In this document: positions 42,948 to 54,100 of the stretch, in pieces
Position numbering within the stretch: position 1 is the stretch's first letter
How the letters are laid out: every line of letters starts with the position of its first letter
DNA from: Lewinellaceae bacterium
GTDB taxonomy: Bacteria > Bacteroidota > Bacteroidia > Chitinophagales > Saprospiraceae
Assembly: GCA_020636105.1 (NCBI GenBank)
Contig: JACJYL010000001.1
Span: 3,534,001 to 3,598,000 of the forward strand
DNA: 64,000 nucleotides
Reading direction: 5' to 3'
Position numbers and translations under genes: made by a program
Notes under the pieces: generated by a model
Databases searched by the model: none
Told to the model about the DNA's origin: nothing
Seen by the model: only the letters and a program-made list of their open reading frames with translations

Positions 42948-43208
42948 TTAAGCTTCTTTTTTTTCTTTCAGCCTAAGTTCTTCTCTTTCCTTTTCTCTTC
43001 TCTCTTCGAGTTCTTTTCGATCCGCATCACGCATGCCTTCCTTTAGTTCGCTTTCAATAGCAGACCGGGCATTATTAAACTCTTTAATACCTTTTCCGAG
43101 ACCACGCATCAATTCAGGAATTTTCTTTCCCCCGAACAACAGCAAAATGGCGAAAAAGACGACAAGCATTTCAGGTCCTAAGAAGTTGAACAACAATAAA
43201 CTTTTCAT
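42948..43208 (-). CDS. tatA: Sec-independent protein translocase subunit TatA
   Basis: An 86-residue inner-membrane protein of the twin-arginine translocase, which exports folded proteins. It has one N-terminal transmembrane helix (FLGPEMLVVFFAILLLFGGK), the conserved hinge KKIPELMRGLGKGIKEF, an amphipathic helix and a highly charged C-terminal tail (ERREKEREELRLKEKKEA). Length fits TatA/TatE rather than TatB. No tatC lies nearby. The next gene is divergent moaC 306 bp away, interesting because molybdoenzymes are classic Tat clients, but the two are not in one operon. Confidence 0.92.
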   Translation of the reverse strand: MKSLLLFNFLGPEMLVVFFAILLLFGGKKIPELMRGLGKGIKEFNNARSAIESELKEGMRDADRKELEERREKEREELRLKEKKEA

Positions 43209-43514
43209 ATTGAAATTTTTTATTCAGTGACAAAGTTACGTCTTTTTATATATTGACCGAGAAATATTTTGGCTTTCCCCCTAATATTACATTTCATTAA
43301 CAATTTTGTATCAGGACACCTCGAATTCATCTCGTTGGAACAACGGCATCAAGATCCGGCAGCCAAAGCATGGTCCAAAAGCTGAATATTTTTTCTCCTG
43401 TACCTTTCCTGAGAATGTAATTCTTCCAAAAAGTTTAACCTTAGGGTGAAATTTGTTGTACAAACTGAACCGTAAGACTACTTTTGTAGTTCACCAATAG
43501 AAAGCATCAATACC
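43209..43514. other. 306-bp divergent intergenic region, tatA/moaC
   Basis: Holds the promoters of tatA (minus) and moaC (plus). No coding frame or strong hairpin is seen, and I do not recognise a molybdenum-cofactor riboswitch. Confidence 0.5.
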
Positions 43515-44000
43515 ATGGGATCAGAAAAAGAATTCACCCATCTTGATACAAGTGGCAACCCGAATATGGTTGACGTGGGAGAGAAAACAGTCACCCAAAG
43601 AATCGCCCGAGCCCGCAGTATCGTCGTGCTTGGAGATGAAATCATGGATCACCTGGAAAACGATGAGATCGTGACCAAAAAAGGCCCCGTTTTCCAAACC
43701 GCCATCATCGCCGGGATCATGGCTTCTAAAAAAACATCGGAACTCATCCCACTCTGCCATCCGCTGAGTCTTGACAAATGCCATGTAGAGATCACGGTCA
43801 ATAAAAACAGGGAGGTGGTGATAGACTGTACCGCATCCATCCACTCTAAAACCGGGGTCGAGATGGAAGCCCTCACCGGAGCAACCGTCGCCGCGCTTAC
43901 CATATATGATATGTGCAAGGCTTTTTCCCACGACATAACCATCAAGGAAACACGCCTGATGGCCAAAAGCGGCGGCAAAAGGGATTTTGAGAGATCGTAA
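43515..44000 (+). CDS. moaC: cyclic pyranopterin monophosphate synthase MoaC
   Basis: A 161-residue cytosolic enzyme of molybdenum-cofactor synthesis that converts the MoaA product to cyclic pyranopterin monophosphate. The family signatures are complete: NMVDVGEKTVTQRIARA near the N-terminus, SELIPLCHPLSLDKCHVEI in the middle and EALTGATVAALTIYDM with MAKSGGKRDF at the end. Length matches the usual 155-165. A MobA protein follows 146 bp downstream on the same strand, so two steps of the pathway are clustered; moaA, moaE and moeA are not in the window. Confidence 0.96.
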   Translation: MGSEKEFTHLDTSGNPNMVDVGEKTVTQRIARARSIVVLGDEIMDHLENDEIVTKKGPVFQTAIIAGIMASKKTSELIPLCHPLSLDKCHVEITVNKNREVVIDCTASIHSKTGVEMEALTGATVAALTIYDMCKAFSHDITIKETRLMAKSGGKRDFERS

Positions 44001-44146
44001 ACAGCGCCGGTTTTCAGTTGCAAATGTCCCAAAGTTGTAAAGTGATGGCAAACGGGTCAGAAATGAAGTTTCATGATTTGAACCTTTAAATGAGGGAAGA
44101 ATCTACTTTTGCAATAAACCAGATATCGAGTAACAAGTAACAAGTA

Positions 44147-45313
44147 ATGAGCATGCAACATCAAAAACATACAAAACTCTCCCGCCCCAACCACGGCACC
44201 TTTGCACGCAACGAATGGGCCATTATTGGTACGCCCTGCAGCAATATTAAAAGCCTGGCTTTTGAACTCACACAAAGGCTGTCTGCCAAATACAAAGTAG
44301 CCTATGTAGATGCCGACCATAAGGGCGCAGAGGAAGAAAATATTATCGGGAGAGATAAAAACAGTGTCCTGGCCTTTGGGGGCAAAATGGAATATACCGA
44401 CAAAATTACCTTTCATAGGGTAGATTTTGAGGGAACAATGGATAGTTTTTTATACCGGCAATGGTTCAACGACCAGGACCTGGTATTGGTAAACGGGAAC
44501 CATTTCACTGCAAAAAATCAGATCGTTGTCATCGATCCTAAAAAAGAAGCCTCCCTGCAAAAGAAACTGGACCGGCTGGAAAATGTATCCCTACTCCTTC
44601 TCACCGAGGGACAAAATGAAATTTATCCCTTTTTAAGAGACCACCTAAAAGACCGCCAGGTACCGGTGCTGTCTATTGCCGATACAGATGCCATTGCCGA
44701 TTTTATCCACCAACAGATGGAATTGGCCCTCCCAAAAGTTTACGGACTAGTCCTGGCCGGGGGAAAAAGTACGCGTATGGGGCAGGACAAAGGGCTGATC
44801 GATTACCATGGCAAACCCCAAAGAGAATTTGCCGCTGATTTACTCAAACCATACTGTGAGCAGGTATTCATCTCCTGCAGAGAAGATCAATTGCATGAAA
44901 TCGATAGTGCTTACGAATTGTTGCCGGACACTTTTACCGGCCTTGGACCCTACGGAGCCATTCTTTCGGCTTTCCGCGCCTATCCCGACCACGCCTGGTT
45001 GGTAATCGCTTGTGATTTACCATTACTGAACCAGGAAACGATAGCATTTCTGCTCAAAAACCGGAACGAGTCCAAAACCGCTTCTGCGTTTATTAGCCCG
45101 GTAAATCAATTTCCCGAACCGCTTATTGCCATTTGGGAGCCCAAAGCCTATCCCGTTCTCTTTCAGTTTCTGGCCCAGGGATATTCATGCCCAAGGAAAG
45201 TACTCATCAATTCGGACGTTAAATTATTGAATGTTCCGGACGAAAAAACGTTAATAAATGTCAATGAAAAAGCTGATTTGGAAAAAATTTCCACTCATCT
45301 GTCCAGGACGTAA
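44147..45313 (+). CDS. MobA molybdenum cofactor guanylyltransferase with degenerate MobB-like N-terminus
   Basis: A 388-residue cytosolic protein. The C-terminal half (from about residue 198) is a MobA domain: VYGLVLAGGKSTRMGQDKGL is the nucleotide-binding loop, VIACDLPLLN the metal Asp region. MobA attaches GMP to molybdopterin. The N-terminal half (about 20-190) resembles MobB in layout, but its P-loop region reads IIGTPCSNIKSLAFELTQRL and lacks the GK[ST] needed for nucleotide binding. That domain is therefore probably a scaffold, or unrelated. An alternate ATG is two codons downstream. The gene is 146 bp after moaC, consistent with a common pathway. Confidence 0.85.
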   Translation: MSMQHQKHTKLSRPNHGTFARNEWAIIGTPCSNIKSLAFELTQRLSAKYKVAYVDADHKGAEEENIIGRDKNSVLAFGGKMEYTDKITFHRVDFEGTMDSFLYRQWFNDQDLVLVNGNHFTAKNQIVVIDPKKEASLQKKLDRLENVSLLLLTEGQNEIYPFLRDHLKDRQVPVLSIADTDAIADFIHQQMELALPKVYGLVLAGGKSTRMGQDKGLIDYHGKPQREFAADLLKPYCEQVFISCREDQLHEIDSAYELLPDTFTGLGPYGAILSAFRAYPDHAWLVIACDLPLLNQETIAFLLKNRNESKTASAFISPVNQFPEPLIAIWEPKAYPVLFQFLAQGYSCPRKVLINSDVKLLNVPDEKTLINVNEKADLEKISTHLSRT

Positions 45314-45562
45314 TCCGGTTGTTAAGTTTATTTTGTTGCGAAAATTTAAAATATTAACATTTTTTTAACACTTTTTTTAGGCTTAGAATGCTTTTAGGCT
45401 CAAACCAAATATAATTCCGTTCATTTCTTGTTATCTGGTGATTAAATCCCTGATATACATTCCTTCCCATAAGGTCTAAGCCATTTTCAATCATCTAAAT
45501 ATTGCAAAAAACGCTCTTTCCAACGATTATTTGGAAAAGAGGGTAACATCTTTTAAAAACCA
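45314..45562. other. AT-rich intergenic region upstream of the transglycosylase promoter
   Basis: Low-complexity AT-rich DNA with direct repeats of TTTTAGGCT (near 45375 and 45392). No gene or clear hairpin is seen. Confidence 0.4.
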
Positions 45563-45593
45563 TTGATTATTCTATGAGAAGCGAATACCTTTG
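45563..45593 (+). promoter_or_regulatory. Bacteroidota-type promoter of the transglycosylase gene
   Basis: TTG (45563-45565), exactly 20 bp, then TACCTTTG (45586-45593), a full match to TTG-N20-TAnnTTTG. Predicted start near 45598 leaves a 200-nt leader before the ATG at 45799. Confidence 0.75.
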
Positions 45594-45664
45594 CGCCTGC
45601 TTTTAACGGGGAAGTAACTTTTCAAAAATTTATACGTTTAAAGTATAGACATGAAAAGGACCCC

Positions 45665-45709
45665 TAATTAGTGTGTTGGTTATGGTATTCATTTAAACTA
45701 CACTAATTA
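45665..45709 (+). promoter_or_regulatory. leader hairpin upstream of the transglycosylase gene
   Basis: TAATTAGTGT (45665-45674) and ACACTAATTA (45700-45709) form a perfect 10-bp stem with a 25-nt loop inside the 200-nt leader. Could be a regulatory leader structure or an operator palindrome. Confidence 0.5.
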
Positions 45710-45798
45710 ATTAAATTCATTATCCGGACAGTCGTTTAAAGAACCTCCTCCTTTTTTAAATGATATTGGCCTGATGATGAAAAACTAAATCTGAAAGA

Positions 45799-46947
45799 AT
45801 GAAACTCCTATGGACATTAGTAATCACGCTATTGGTATTTCCTTTAGCGATGAAAGCTAGTACAATCAAACTAAATCCGCGCGAATCGGAACCTTCAGCT
45901 TATGCTGAAAGCTGGGACGCCCACACTGACGAGCTGATCAAACAAAGGCTCGGACAGTTGTCACTACCTTTTACTGTTAGATACAATGATAAGGTAAAAA
46001 CTTACATCAAACGCTATGTTGAATTAGGTTTTAAAGAATCTGAATCAATGTTAGGCCGTTCAAGTCTCTATTTTCCAATTTTTGAGCATTATCTTAACCT
46101 TTACGGTTTGCCAATGGAGCTTAAATACCTCCCAATGGTAGAGTCTACATTGCTTCCTGGAGTTGAATCTAATGCCGGAGCCGCAGGGTTATGGCAGATG
46201 ATACCTGCTTCGGCAAGATATTTCGGACTCACTATTGATGGCAATATCGATGAAAGGCTTGATCCAAACAAATCAACAGAGGCCGCAGTAAAAATGCTTT
46301 CTATGTTGTATGATCAGTTTGGTAACTGGCCCTTAGTCATGGCGGCTTACAACTGTGGCCCGGGTACCGTTAAAAAAGCCATCCGTTATGCCAAATGCGA
46401 TGACTATTGGGAAATAAGCAAGTACCTGCCTAAAGAAACACAGCGTTACGTTCCTGCTTTTATCGCAGCAGCTTATTTGGTGAATTATTATGACGAACAT
46501 GATATGGCACCCAAATACCCTGCCTATGATTTACAGGATACCCGTACATTTGTTACTTACACAAGTCTGAGATTTTCTGACATCAACAAAGCAACCAATG
46601 TAAGCTGGGATATTTTGAAAAAACTTAACCCGGGATACCTCGGAAATATTATCCCTGCCGGCAAAAATGGCCACTTTATCATATTGCCATCCTATGCTGC
46701 AGAATCTTTCCGTACTTTTATTTCCGGAAAAGTTAACGCTTCAGAGGATGCAGGATCATTTCCAATAGGTTCTTTGAGAACGTCCTACACTACCGTTGCA
46801 GGAGACAATATCGAGACACTGGCATTGCTCTTCGGATGCACTGTTGAAGATATTATGGCATGGAACCATTTGAGAAGCAAGAACCTCGCGGTGAATCAAT
46901 CTCTTATTCTTTACCTTAAAAGAAATACGACTATTGTAAAACCTTAA
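45799..46947 (+). CDS. MltD-like lytic transglycosylase with LysM
   Basis: A 382-residue exported murein hydrolase. Signal peptide: MKLLWTLVITLLVFPLAMKA. The SLT domain (about residues 75-230) has the catalytic Glu in YLPMVESTLLPG (E115), the AGLWQMIPASA motif and AAYNCGPGTVKKA. The C-terminal 50 residues are a LysM-type peptidoglycan-binding repeat (YTTVAGDNIETLALLFGCTV). Typical of Bacteroidota MltD-like proteins that cleave the glycan with formation of 1,6-anhydromuramate. It has its own strong promoter, a long leader with a hairpin, and an excellent terminator, so it is monocistronic. Confidence 0.93.
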   Translation: MKLLWTLVITLLVFPLAMKASTIKLNPRESEPSAYAESWDAHTDELIKQRLGQLSLPFTVRYNDKVKTYIKRYVELGFKESESMLGRSSLYFPIFEHYLNLYGLPMELKYLPMVESTLLPGVESNAGAAGLWQMIPASARYFGLTIDGNIDERLDPNKSTEAAVKMLSMLYDQFGNWPLVMAAYNCGPGTVKKAIRYAKCDDYWEISKYLPKETQRYVPAFIAAAYLVNYYDEHDMAPKYPAYDLQDTRTFVTYTSLRFSDINKATNVSWDILKKLNPGYLGNIIPAGKNGHFIILPSYAAESFRTFISGKVNASEDAGSFPIGSLRTSYTTVAGDNIETLALLFGCTVEDIMAWNHLRSKNLAVNQSLILYLKRNTTIVKP

Positions 46948-46978
46948 CAATTATTAAGGGGTCCAATGTCTGACAAAA

Positions 46979-47022
46979 AAAAACGGGAATCTTCAGTGTT
47001 TACTGATGTTCCCGTTTTTTTT
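46979..47022 (+). terminator. intrinsic terminator of the transglycosylase gene
   Basis: AAACGGGAA (46981-46989) pairs with TTCCCGTTT (47009-47017), with an inner CAGT/ACTG stem, followed by a T8 run. It partly overlaps a TATCTTTG -7-like box (47022-47029) that could serve the next gene. Confidence 0.9.
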
Positions 47023-47100
47023 ATCTTTGCTATCAAACCAAATACAGGTTTTATTCGTCTTAATATAGTCTGTTGGCTTAATAACAAATATTGATAACAA

Positions 47101-47745
47101 ATGAAAAATAAATTTTTGGTCCTGATCATAGCATTGACCCTTGCCGGAGGAGCTTTATTCGGCCAGGAAAATAGTACTCTGGTACAATTCTCGGGAATGG
47201 TCCTTGACGGGACTACCAATCAAATGTTCCCAGTGCCGTACACCAATATCCTGGTCAAAGAAAAAGGCAGGGGAACCTATTCTGACTTCGACGGATTTTT
47301 CTCTATTGTAGTGGAAGAAGGGGACATTATCGTTTTTTCGGCCCTGGGATATAAAACCGTAGAATTCCAGATCCCAGAAAATCTTAAAGATGACCGCTAT
47401 TCACTTGTTCAACTAATGACCAAAGATGCCGTCAACCTGCCGGAAACCGTGGTATTTCCCTGGCCAAGTAAAGAACATTTCAAACTCGAATTCCTGGCGA
47501 TGGATGTCACCAGCGAACTCCAGGCAAAAGCTTCGGAAAACATAGCCAACGAAACCCTTGAAAGGATGCGTAATGCTGTCGTTTCGGACGGGGTGGAAAA
47601 TACCGGTTTTTACCTCCGGCAACAAGCGAGAAAAACTTACTATGTCGGCCAGACACCACCTATGAATATTTTCAACCCGGTGGCCTGGAAAGACTTTTTT
47701 GATGCCTGGAAAAGAGGTGATTTCAAAAAGAAGAAAACCAATTAA
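47101..47745 (+). CDS. secreted carboxypeptidase-regulatory-like domain protein
   Basis: A 214-residue exported protein. The signal peptide is about MKNKFLVLIIALTLAGGALF, cleaved before GQ. Residues about 30-110 are a carboxypeptidase-D regulatory-like beta domain (FPVPYTNILVKEKGRGTYSD, then FSIVVEEGDIIVFSALGYK), as found in the N-termini of SusC-type and other Bacteroidota envelope proteins. The rest is helical and basic, ending RGDFKKKKTN. No enzymatic residues are apparent. It is probably periplasmic or outer-membrane associated. A near-perfect 14-bp hairpin follows the stop. Confidence 0.8.
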   Translation: MKNKFLVLIIALTLAGGALFGQENSTLVQFSGMVLDGTTNQMFPVPYTNILVKEKGRGTYSDFDGFFSIVVEEGDIIVFSALGYKTVEFQIPENLKDDRYSLVQLMTKDAVNLPETVVFPWPSKEHFKLEFLAMDVTSELQAKASENIANETLERMRNAVVSDGVENTGFYLRQQARKTYYVGQTPPMNIFNPVAWKDFFDAWKRGDFKKKKTN

Positions 47746-47778
47746 TAAAGTTGTTTTTACAGATAGTTTGTTCTGATA

Positions 47779-47823
47779 GTTGAACCCCAATGACGTATTT
47801 TGCCATTGGGGTTCAACCGTTTT
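47779..47823 (+). terminator. terminator of the 47101-47745 gene
   Basis: GTTGAACCCCAATG (47779-47792) and CATTGGGGTTCAAC (47804-47817), a perfect 14-bp stem with an 11-nt loop, followed by CGTTTT. Confidence 0.8.
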
Positions 47824-48163
47824 ATGGGCATTCACTACCACTTAACCTCCCTATTTGTCTTATAATAAATAAAATTCGAAATTATATCTGATAATTTATG
47901 TATCTTTACACACGTTTGTTTTTTACCCTTTAAGTAGTTCCCCTTCGTACTAAACCCCCTTAATATCTACCCTTTCCTTTTGGGAGCAATCCAGGAAGGA
48001 ATTTCCCTTATTTTGAAACAAATTTATCAGTCACCGTATGGAGGCTGGCCTAAATTTTTATTGAATTATTGTTAACTCGATAATAGGTATCCAATGGATG
48101 CCGTGATCGCGGTGCTCACCCCACTGTGTTCATCCCTATTTTGAACGTATTATAAGAAACACA
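47824..48163. other. 340-bp intergenic region upstream of the giant SprB-repeat gene
   Basis: No gene is seen. A TATCTTTA sequence (47901-47908) is one base off the Bacteroidota -7 box but lacks a properly spaced TTG. It presumably carries the promoter of the large gene at 48164. Confidence 0.4.
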
Positions 48164-51100
48164 ATGAACAAATCATTTACACTCAATTTGACGGTCATTC
48201 TATTGCTTGGAATGAACGTGGCCAATTTATCAGCCCAAATGGTCTGGCCGGGCGATATTAATAATAGCGGCCGGGTCACCGGAATGGATTTATTGTATAT
48301 CGGAACCCAATATTGGTCTTCCGGTCCACAAAGACCCAATGCTAATACAGATTGGACGGCCCAACCCATGGGGCAAAGCTGGAATACGAATTTACCGGCA
48401 ACCTCTATTGACGCCGCTTATGCGGATGCCGACGGGGATGGCTACATTTCGGATACGGATATTACCGGGGGCATTGATGCCAACTTCGGAAAGACCCATG
48501 GCACCGTTACTCCTGACGTATTTCCACCGGTGGGCTTGGAAGGCATACATCCGCCTATTTCACTTTCTTCACCGGTCACAGAAGCTGCCCTGGGAGCTCA
48601 TCTGGAATTTGACTTAACGCTGGGGTCTCAGGCATTTCCGCTCAATCATTTTTTTGGCATTAGCTTCAAGCTGCAATTTGACCCCCAGCTCGTCAATTCC
48701 GATATTACTTTTGAAAAAAATCCTGACTGGTGGCTGGCCTCTTCTCCGGGGAAAACCCGTCAACTGGTGAAAACAGATTACGAAAACGGTATTATTGAAA
48801 TTACCATCGTCAGAATCGTCCCGAACGAAACGATTGGTTTTGGAAATATCGGGACCATTTCCCTAAACCTGTCTGATAACGATAATCTCGTATTACCCTT
48901 ATCCCTTAATCTCGCAATAACAGATATCGTTGTCATTGACAGCGATATGCAAAAATCATCGCTTTTCCCCACAGGGGTTTCGCTGAATATTGGAGCTCCT
49001 CCAACTAACTTCAATTGTCCTGACATCATTGCTCCGGTGTGCGGAGACAATGGCGTAACTTATTTAAACAGTTGTTTTGCGGAAGCGGCGGGTGTTCTCA
49101 ACTACACCGAGGGCGTCTGTTTTGGAAGCTGTATCAATCCGGAACTTATTGATCCTGACGCGGATTGTGGAGATGAATACAATCCTGTCTGCGGATGTAA
49201 TGGTGTAACTTATATAAACGAATGTGTAGCCCTGGCTCACGGAATAACCACTTTTTCAAGTGGTTCGTGCAATAGCGATTGTTACGACCCCTATTATATT
49301 GTGACGAGTGCAGGCACATACGTTAATGAAGAAACAGGTGTAATTTCACTTGATTGTCCGGCGGGTAATGATCCGGTGTGCGGATGCAACGGCATCACCT
49401 ACGCCAATGCTTGTATCGCGGAAGCCAGCGGCATTACCTTTTATACACAGGGTGTATGCAACGAAAATTGCGTGGATCCCGGAAGTATGAATCCTAATGC
49501 CAGTTGCCCTACCGTTTATGCTCCGGTGTGCGGATGCAATGAGGTGACGTACTCAAATGCGTGTTATGCTGAAGCGGCGGGAGTCACCAACTACACCCCC
49601 GGTGTTTGCGGAGTAAGTTCTCCCTGGTGCGAAGAGGCCATTCCCATCCAGTGCGGTGATTTCCTGGCTTATGAAACAACGATAGGAGCGGGGAATCAGA
49701 TTACCAGCTACCCAGGCTGCAGTAATTACACCTTCCAGGGGCCGGATAAGGTTTACGTTTTGAATAAAACAACAGCAGGCGACCTGCAAATCGGGCTGGA
49801 AATTACTACGCCCGGAATGGACCTTGATCTCTTCCTTTTAGCAGACAATTGTAGTCAACTAACTTGTATACGTTCGAGCACCTCCAGCAACTCAGTGACC
49901 AATAACGAAGGGATTCTCTACGAAGATGCCCCGCTGGGAACCTATTATATTGTGGTGGATGGTCAATACGCTACCTCAAAAGGGGATTATCATATTGAAG
50001 TAAACTGTGGGTACCTTTATTGCGGAGACGCGCAACCTTTGGTGTGTGGAGTTCCTTTCCAGGGGAATAACATGAACGGTAATGACGACGTATCATTATA
50101 TGGATGCGATGGAAATGTTTTTAATGTTGAAAATAACGGACCGGAAATGGTTCATTATTTTACGACTACTGAAGCCGGTCAGGTTACTATTACCATGACC
50201 AATTTATCAGCCAACCTTGAACTTTTCCTTTTGCGTTCCTGTGACCGTGGCGATTGTATGGATTACAGCCAGAATTCAGGCACCACAAATGAATCAATAA
50301 CCGCCTGGCTTCAGCCTGGCACTTACTACGTGGTGGTTGACGGTTATAACGGTGGGGTGGGGAATTATACCCTTAACGTAGATTGTACCTCCAATTGTGA
50401 CCTTGCCCTGGTAGATCTTACTTCAACCCCCACATCCTGTGGCCAAAATGATGGAAGCATACACATCGTTTCCAGCGGAGGCACCCCTGGGTTTATCATT
50501 CATTATTCTGGGCCATTATCGGGAAGCTTTTATACTAATAGCAATAACTGCACCCTCTATCATCTGCCAGCGGGAATTTATACGGTTACCAAAACGGATG
50601 CTTCCGGTTGTTCGGCAACACAAACCGTTACCGTTTATTCCTCAGGCAACCTTAGTGTGACGCTTACCCCTACCAGTACCTCATGTATGGATATGGGGTC
50701 TCTTTGGGTAACCATAAATAATGGCGTCGGCCCTTACAATGTGTTAATTTCCGGACCACAAAATTCTAATTTAACATCTAATAATTCCAGTTTCGAAATC
50801 CAGAACCTGCCCACCGGTCACTACACTATTTACGTGACCGATCACAATGGTTGTTCTGTATCTAAACCATTTGAAATAGACCAGAATAGCGGGAATTTTT
50901 ATTACATAGCGACCCCACATCCCGGAGCATGTGGTGAATTAGGATACATCCACGTCGAAACTTACAATGGTATTGCTCCCTACAATATTCTTATTGCAGG
51001 ACCGATGTCAGGATATACCACAACAAATTATTCATCATTCAACATCATCAATCTTCCGGCGGGAACCTATACCCTTACCATAGAAGACGGAAACTGGTGC

Positions 51101-54100
51101 AACGATCAACAAGTGGTCGTCATTGGCGAATCCAACCTGGATATTACCGCAGTCGCTATCAACGGAGCCTGTGGTCAGCAAGGTAGCATTTATGTAAATA
51201 TGTCCTATGGAACAGGTCCATATACTGTCAGTTGGACCGGCCCCGTCAATGGAAGTACCGTCACCAATAACGATTCTTATACCATTCAAAACCTGCCTAC
51301 CGGAAATTACCAGGTGATCGTTGAAGATGATAACTGGTGTTCTGATTATGCCGTCGTACAGGTAAATAATTCAGGAGGGCAACTCTCCTTTGATGTCATT
51401 CCACTGGATGGAACCTGCAGCGCACTGGGCGCTTTATGGGTGGACATCAATAACGGCACCCCTCCCTATATTGTAACATGGTCGGGGCCTTCTTCCGGAA
51501 CCAATACCATTTACGGAGACGGATTTGACATTCCAAACCTCACAGGAGGTTGTTATACGGTTCAGATTACAGACGCCAGTGGTTGTACAAATACCGAAAT
51601 GGCATGTATTGTTCTTGCAGGCAACCTGGACGTAGACCTTACCGCCATTAGCGGTACCTGTGGACAAAATGGATCCATAAATGTGCTCATTAATGGTGGT
51701 TCTCCTAATTTCCAAATCAACTGGACCGGACCGGTTAATGGTTCCGTAAGTGTTAATTCCAATACTTATACGATCACCAACCTGCCTTCGGGGACTTATT
51801 CCGTTTACGTTACAGATGCCAGCGGTTGTACTGATTATGCCGTCGTCCAGTTAAATAATACTACGGGGGGACAACTTACTTTAAATGCTACGCCAATCAA
51901 CGGAACTTGTAATCAGTTAGGAGGAATCTGGCTGGACATCCTGGGAGGATCAGCACCTTATTCCGTCAGTTGGACGGGACCAGTTTCTGGATCAACCACC
52001 ATCAATAATAATGGCATGGCCATCAACAACCTGCCTGCCGGAACCTATTGGTTGTATGTAACCGATGCCAACGGATGTTCGGGAAGCACAAACGTCCAGG
52101 TGGTTCAAACCAACAATATTGCCATATCATTGTCTTCCACCCCTGCAGGTTGTGGAAGTTACGGAAGCATCTTTGTTAATATTACAAACGGCACCGGGCC
52201 TTATTCCATCACATGGAATGGGCCTTCCTCAGGTTCTACCAACACCAACCTGTCCACTTATAACATTTCCAACCTGCCGGCAGGTGCTTATTCTATATGG
52301 GTCACAGATGCCAACGGTTGCTCGGTGGACAATAACATATCCATTCTCTACACCAACAATCTGGACATCGTCGCAAATCCTGAAAACGGTAATTGCGGCC
52401 AAAACGGAGCTATCTGGGTGAGCATTAATGGAGGAACTCCTGCTTATACAATTCAATGGTCAGGACCGGTTTCAGGATCAGCGACCAGTAACAATGGATA
52501 CAATATCGCTAACCTGCCAACAGGAATTTACACTATCACAGTAACGGATGCGAATGGATGTTCGGATTCCCAAAACGTTTACCTCAACAACGGGGGCGGT
52601 ACTATCGATGTAACCGCCATCCCAACAAATGGGGAATGTGGGATCAACGGAAGCATTCATGTGGGCATCAGTGGTGGCTCACCGGTGTTCACCATCACCT
52701 GGTCGGGCCCGGTTTCTGGAACAGCGAATACCTCTAACAATTTCTATAACATCAATGGTCTGCCTTCCGGAACTTATTATATAACAGTGATCGATGCCAA
52801 CGGCTGCTTTGATACCTATACGGTTACCATTAACAATGGTTCGAACAACCTCGATATTCATACTACCCTCGTCGTCAACAACTGCGGACAATATAACTGG
52901 GTATGGATCGATATTACCGGAGGATGGCCCACTTACACCATCACCTGGACCGGACCACAAAATGGTTCCGGAACCACAGAAACGAACGGTTTTGAGATCA
53001 TGGACCTGCCTCCTGGCATTTATACGATTACCGTAACCGACATTCACGGGTGTTCCGATACGGTAACGGTGACCATTTACAACGCACCTGTGGAATTATT
53101 GACCCTTACGGGGATCAACGGCGAATGTGGAGGACTTGGCACCATCGTTGCGCATGTGATCGACGGGGTTCCCAATTACCAAATTTCCTGGACAGGACCG
53201 GTTTCAGGATCAATAACTACAACGTCCACGACACACACCATAAGCAATCTGCCTTCAGGTACCTATACTTTTACCCTCCTGGATGGCAACTGGTGTACCG
53301 ATGTGGAGGTCATCACAATAACTAATTCTCCGGGAGATCTGGACATCAACACCACGCTGGTTCCCAATGATTGTGGCCAATACAATTGGGTATGGATCGA
53401 TATTACCGGAGGATGGCCCACTTACACCATCACCTGGACCGGACCACAAAACGGTTCCGGAACGACCCAGGGCAGCGGTTTTGAGATCATTGATCTTCCT
53501 CCGGGTGTTTATACGATTACAGTAACCGATATCCACGGCTGTTCAACCTATGAAGTGGTTACCATTTACAATGCTCCGGTGGAACTGCTGACGCTGACCG
53601 GAGTCAACGGGGAGTGCGGCACCTATGGGTCTATCATTGCTACGGTAATCGGTGGAGCCCCCAATTACCAGATCAGCTGGACGGGGCCAGTTTCGGGATC
53701 CGTTACCACCAGCAATTCAACCTACATCATCCAGAATTTACCTTCCGGAACCTATACCGTAACACTTCTGGACGGCAATTGGTGCACCGATGTAGAAGTC
53801 ATCACAATTACCAATACTCCGAACGACCTAGACATTGCCACCACCCTTGTTGTAAATGATTGCGGTCAATACAACTGGGTTTGGATCGATATTAATGGCG
53901 GATGGCCAACCTACACCATCACCTGGACAGGACCGCAAAACGGTTCCGGAACCACAGAAACCAGCGGTTTTGAAATTATGGATTTGCCACCAGGGGTTTA
54001 TACGATTACCGTAACCGACATCCACGGATGTTCAGTTACCGTCACGGTAACCATTTATAATGCTCCTGTTGAATTGTTAACCTTAACGGCCAATAATGGA

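Noticed and set aside
42710..42976. 88-codon ORF overlapping the kinase-RapZ stop
   Set aside because: It would overlap tatA at its 3' end and spans the inverted repeat. The 8-bp overlap with the previous gene could suggest coupling, but the protein is not recognisable.
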